From assembly GCA_012959845.1 (NCBI GenBank), contig DUCL01000059.1, forward strand, positions 1 to 5,702: a stretch of 5,702 bases of DNA, in the 5' to 3' direction. The position numbers and the translations under genes are program-made. This document shows, in pieces, positions 4,429 through 5,702 of the stretch (position 1 is its first letter; the number at the start of each line of letters is the position of its first letter). Below the pieces are notes generated by a model. That model did no database searches. It saw only the letters and a program-made list of their open reading frames with translations, and was not told the origin of the DNA. The stretch is from Candidatus Poseidoniales archaeon. Lineage in GTDB: Archaea; Thermoplasmatota; Poseidoniia; Poseidoniales; Poseidoniaceae.

Positions 4429-4455
4429 AGTTTCACAAAATAAATGTGAATCTTC
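4427..4455 (+). repeat. Hairpin overlapping the subtilase stop codon
   Basis: GAAG (4427-4430) with CTTC (4452-4455) and TTCACA (4432-4437) with TGTGAA (4445-4450) form a 10-bp stem interrupted by one T-T mismatch, with the loop AAATAAA. The 5' arm begins inside the TGA stop codon. No T-run follows, so it is more likely an RNA end or processing element than a classical terminator. It splits the 63-base gap before the aminotransferase. Confidence 0.5.
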
Positions 4456-4483
4456 GCGATGATTGAAATGTAAAATAGGAATC

Positions 4484-4491
4484 GGGTTATT
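4484..4491 (+). promoter_or_regulatory. Likely ribosome binding sequence of the aminotransferase
   Basis: GGGTTATT directly precedes the ATG at 4492 and is identical to the string before the subtilase ATG. GGTTAT differs by one base from the Shine-Dalgarno core GGTGAT. It supports this ATG as the start. Confidence 0.35.
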
Positions 4492-5646
4492 ATGGCAACA
4501 TTCAGTGATAGGGCTCTTTCAATACAACCTACGGGTGTTCGTAAGATGTTTGATTTGGCAGGAGATGATGTCATTTCTTTTGGCTTGGGTGAGCCGGATT
4601 TCCAACCACCAGACATTGCGATAGAAGCCTTTTACCAAGCAATGAAAGATGGACATAACAAGTATACTACTACTGCTGGACTACCTGCACTAAGACAACA
4701 GATTGCGGAAAGTTGGAATAATTATCAAGATGGACTTAATTCTGACAATGTTTGTATTACGATGTCGGGAACAAATGCAATACTCAATCTATTTCTGACA
4801 TTTGTAAATCCGGGAGATAATGTATTAATTCCCGAACCGTATTTTCCATTATATGGCCCAGATGCAAAATTATGCGGTGGAGAGGCTAATTATTATCCAT
4901 GCTTATTTGAGGATGAGTTTGTTCCTCAAGTTGAAAAATTGGAACAACTTGTCAATGAAAAGACTGTGGCGATATTGTATAATTTCCCCGGAAATCCTAC
5001 AGGGGGAACTCTAACTATTGAGCAGAGAGATGCGCTACTTGATTTTGCAAAAAGGCACGACCTGTGGCTAATAACAGATGAAGTATATGACCGAATTGTA
5101 TTCGAAGGAGAGCACGTTTCCTTCATGGGAACTGGATATGATAAAGTAATGCTTATCAATTCCTTTTCCAAAACATTTGCAATGACCGGTTGGCGAATCG
5201 GATATGTTATGTCAACCAATACTGAAGCGATGAAACAAGTAACAAAAATACAATATTATATCACAGCGTGCTCAAATGATGCAATGCAATACGGTGTATT
5301 AGCAGCAATGCAAGAAGCCTCTGATTATCCAGACATGGTCGCTGCAGAATTCAAACAACGCTGTGACCTGATAGTGGAGAGACTAAACAATATGGATGGA
5401 GTTGAATGCCACAAACCGAAAGGTGCAATCTATGTTTTTCCGAAAGTAGAAGTTGATGGGATGTCAAGTGAAGACATTGCTTTAGAATTGCTCAAAGATG
5501 GAGTATTATGTTCTCCAGGTAGTGCATTTGGTTCAGCCGGAGAAGGACATCTAAGATTTGCATATACTATTTCTCAACAGGATATTATTCGAGGAATGGA
5601 TAAGGTTGAGGCTACATTAAAGCGTTTGAGAAATAATGAGGATTGA
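4492..5646 (+). CDS. Class I/II PLP-dependent aminotransferase (AspC/aromatic type)
   Basis: 384 residues, full length for fold-type I aspartate/aromatic aminotransferases of about 380-400. The PLP lysine is K227 in SFSKTFAMTGWRIGY, and R235 in the same motif is the usual phosphate-binding arginine. N168 lies in NFPGNPTGG. D196 and Y199 in DEVYD contact the PLP ring. R355 in GHLRFAYT binds the substrate alpha-carboxylate. The N-terminal GLGEPDFQPP motif is typical of the archaeal/bacterial I-gamma subgroup. The enzyme moves an amino group between an amino acid and a 2-oxo acid such as 2-oxoglutarate in the cytoplasm. The sequence does not separate aspartate, aromatic or alanine specificity, so no symbol is given. 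The start is set by the ATG after GGGTTATT and good N-terminal fit. A hydrophobic protein gene begins 2 bases after the stop. Confidence 0.93.
   Translation: MATFSDRALSIQPTGVRKMFDLAGDDVISFGLGEPDFQPPDIAIEAFYQAMKDGHNKYTTTAGLPALRQQIAESWNNYQDGLNSDNVCITMSGTNAILNLFLTFVNPGDNVLIPEPYFPLYGPDAKLCGGEANYYPCLFEDEFVPQVEKLEQLVNEKTVAILYNFPGNPTGGTLTIEQRDALLDFAKRHDLWLITDEVYDRIVFEGEHVSFMGTGYDKVMLINSFSKTFAMTGWRIGYVMSTNTEAMKQVTKIQYYITACSNDAMQYGVLAAMQEASDYPDMVAAEFKQRCDLIVERLNNMDGVECHKPKGAIYVFPKVEVDGMSSEDIALELLKDGVLCSPGSAFGSAGEGHLRFAYTISQQDIIRGMDKVEATLKRLRNNED
5638..5642 (+). promoter_or_regulatory. Shine-Dalgarno of the downstream gene
   Basis: GAGGA lies inside the last codons of the aminotransferase, six bases before the ATG at 5649. 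A Shine-Dalgarno sequence located within the upstream gene fits translation from a shared mRNA. Confidence 0.45.
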
Positions 5647-5648
5647 AT

Positions 5649-5702
5649 ATGTTTGAGTCAATTATTCTATTTATTATAGGGGCTTTCATCGGACATATTA
5701 GT
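5649..5702 (+). CDS. Start of a hydrophobic, probably membrane protein (truncated)
   Basis: Only 18 codons are visible before the window ends: MFESIILFIIGAFIGHIS. They form the first turns of a likely transmembrane helix or signal anchor. The gene begins two bases after the aminotransferase stop, with GAGGA upstream, so an operon with it is likely. The family cannot be named from so little sequence. Confidence 0.55.
   Translation, partial: MFESIILFIIGAFIGHIS

Noticed and set aside
4466..4479. AAATGTAAAATAGG as a TATA box for the aminotransferase
   Set aside because: It is centred about 19 bases before the ATG, too close to allow a start site at or upstream of the ATG at standard archaeal spacing.

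Overview
The window looks like a chromosomal segment of an archaeon, most likely a Thermoplasmatota / marine Euryarchaeota (Poseidoniales-like) lineage. The evidence is a ribosomal protein L41e gene (archaeal/eukaryotic only), a tRNA-Trp gene interrupted at position 37/38 by an intron that carries a box C/D guide RNA, an AT-leaning base composition, start codons mostly without strong Shine-Dalgarno sequences, and a membrane-anchored secreted subtilase. The lineage is inferred from gene content; no database search was possible.

Layout. 1-287: 3' end of a gene for a SprT/WLM-like zinc metalloprotease with a C-terminal zinc ribbon, followed by a hairpin and T-rich stretch. 401-474: tRNA-Arg(UCU). 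475-646: non-coding DNA bounded by an exact 20-nt copy of the tRNA-Arg 3' end. It contains two strong inverted repeats, and its ends can pair as an acceptor-like stem with an intact T-arm. It is either a tRNA-derived structured RNA or the scar of an element integrated at the tRNA 3' end. 767-874: a 35-codon gene for ribosomal protein L41e. 893-1078: tRNA-Trp(CCA) with a 113-nt intron; all RNA signals for guided 2'-O-methylation of C34 and U39 can be read from the sequence. A terminator and T-runs follow.

1275-2129 (minus strand): a Q/P-rich protein ending in a TM2 domain, convergent with the RNA block and divergent from the next gene. 2254-4428: a secreted, C-terminally anchored S8 subtilase. 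4492-5646: a class I/II PLP aminotransferase. 5649-5702: the start of a hydrophobic protein only 2 nt after the aminotransferase stop, so probably co-transcribed with it.

Functionally, the left third belongs to the translation apparatus (tRNAs, L41e, and an intron guide RNA modifying its own host tRNA). The right two thirds encode cell-envelope and peptide-use functions: the subtilase could release peptides outside the cell, and the aminotransferase handles amino acids inside it. That link between the last genes is inference. The most notable item is the intron guide RNA: both guides obey the 'fifth nucleotide upstream of D' rule, and its C/D kink-turn has a paired U-to-C change in both boxes. 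The second is the tRNA-like four-armed structure at 497-646.
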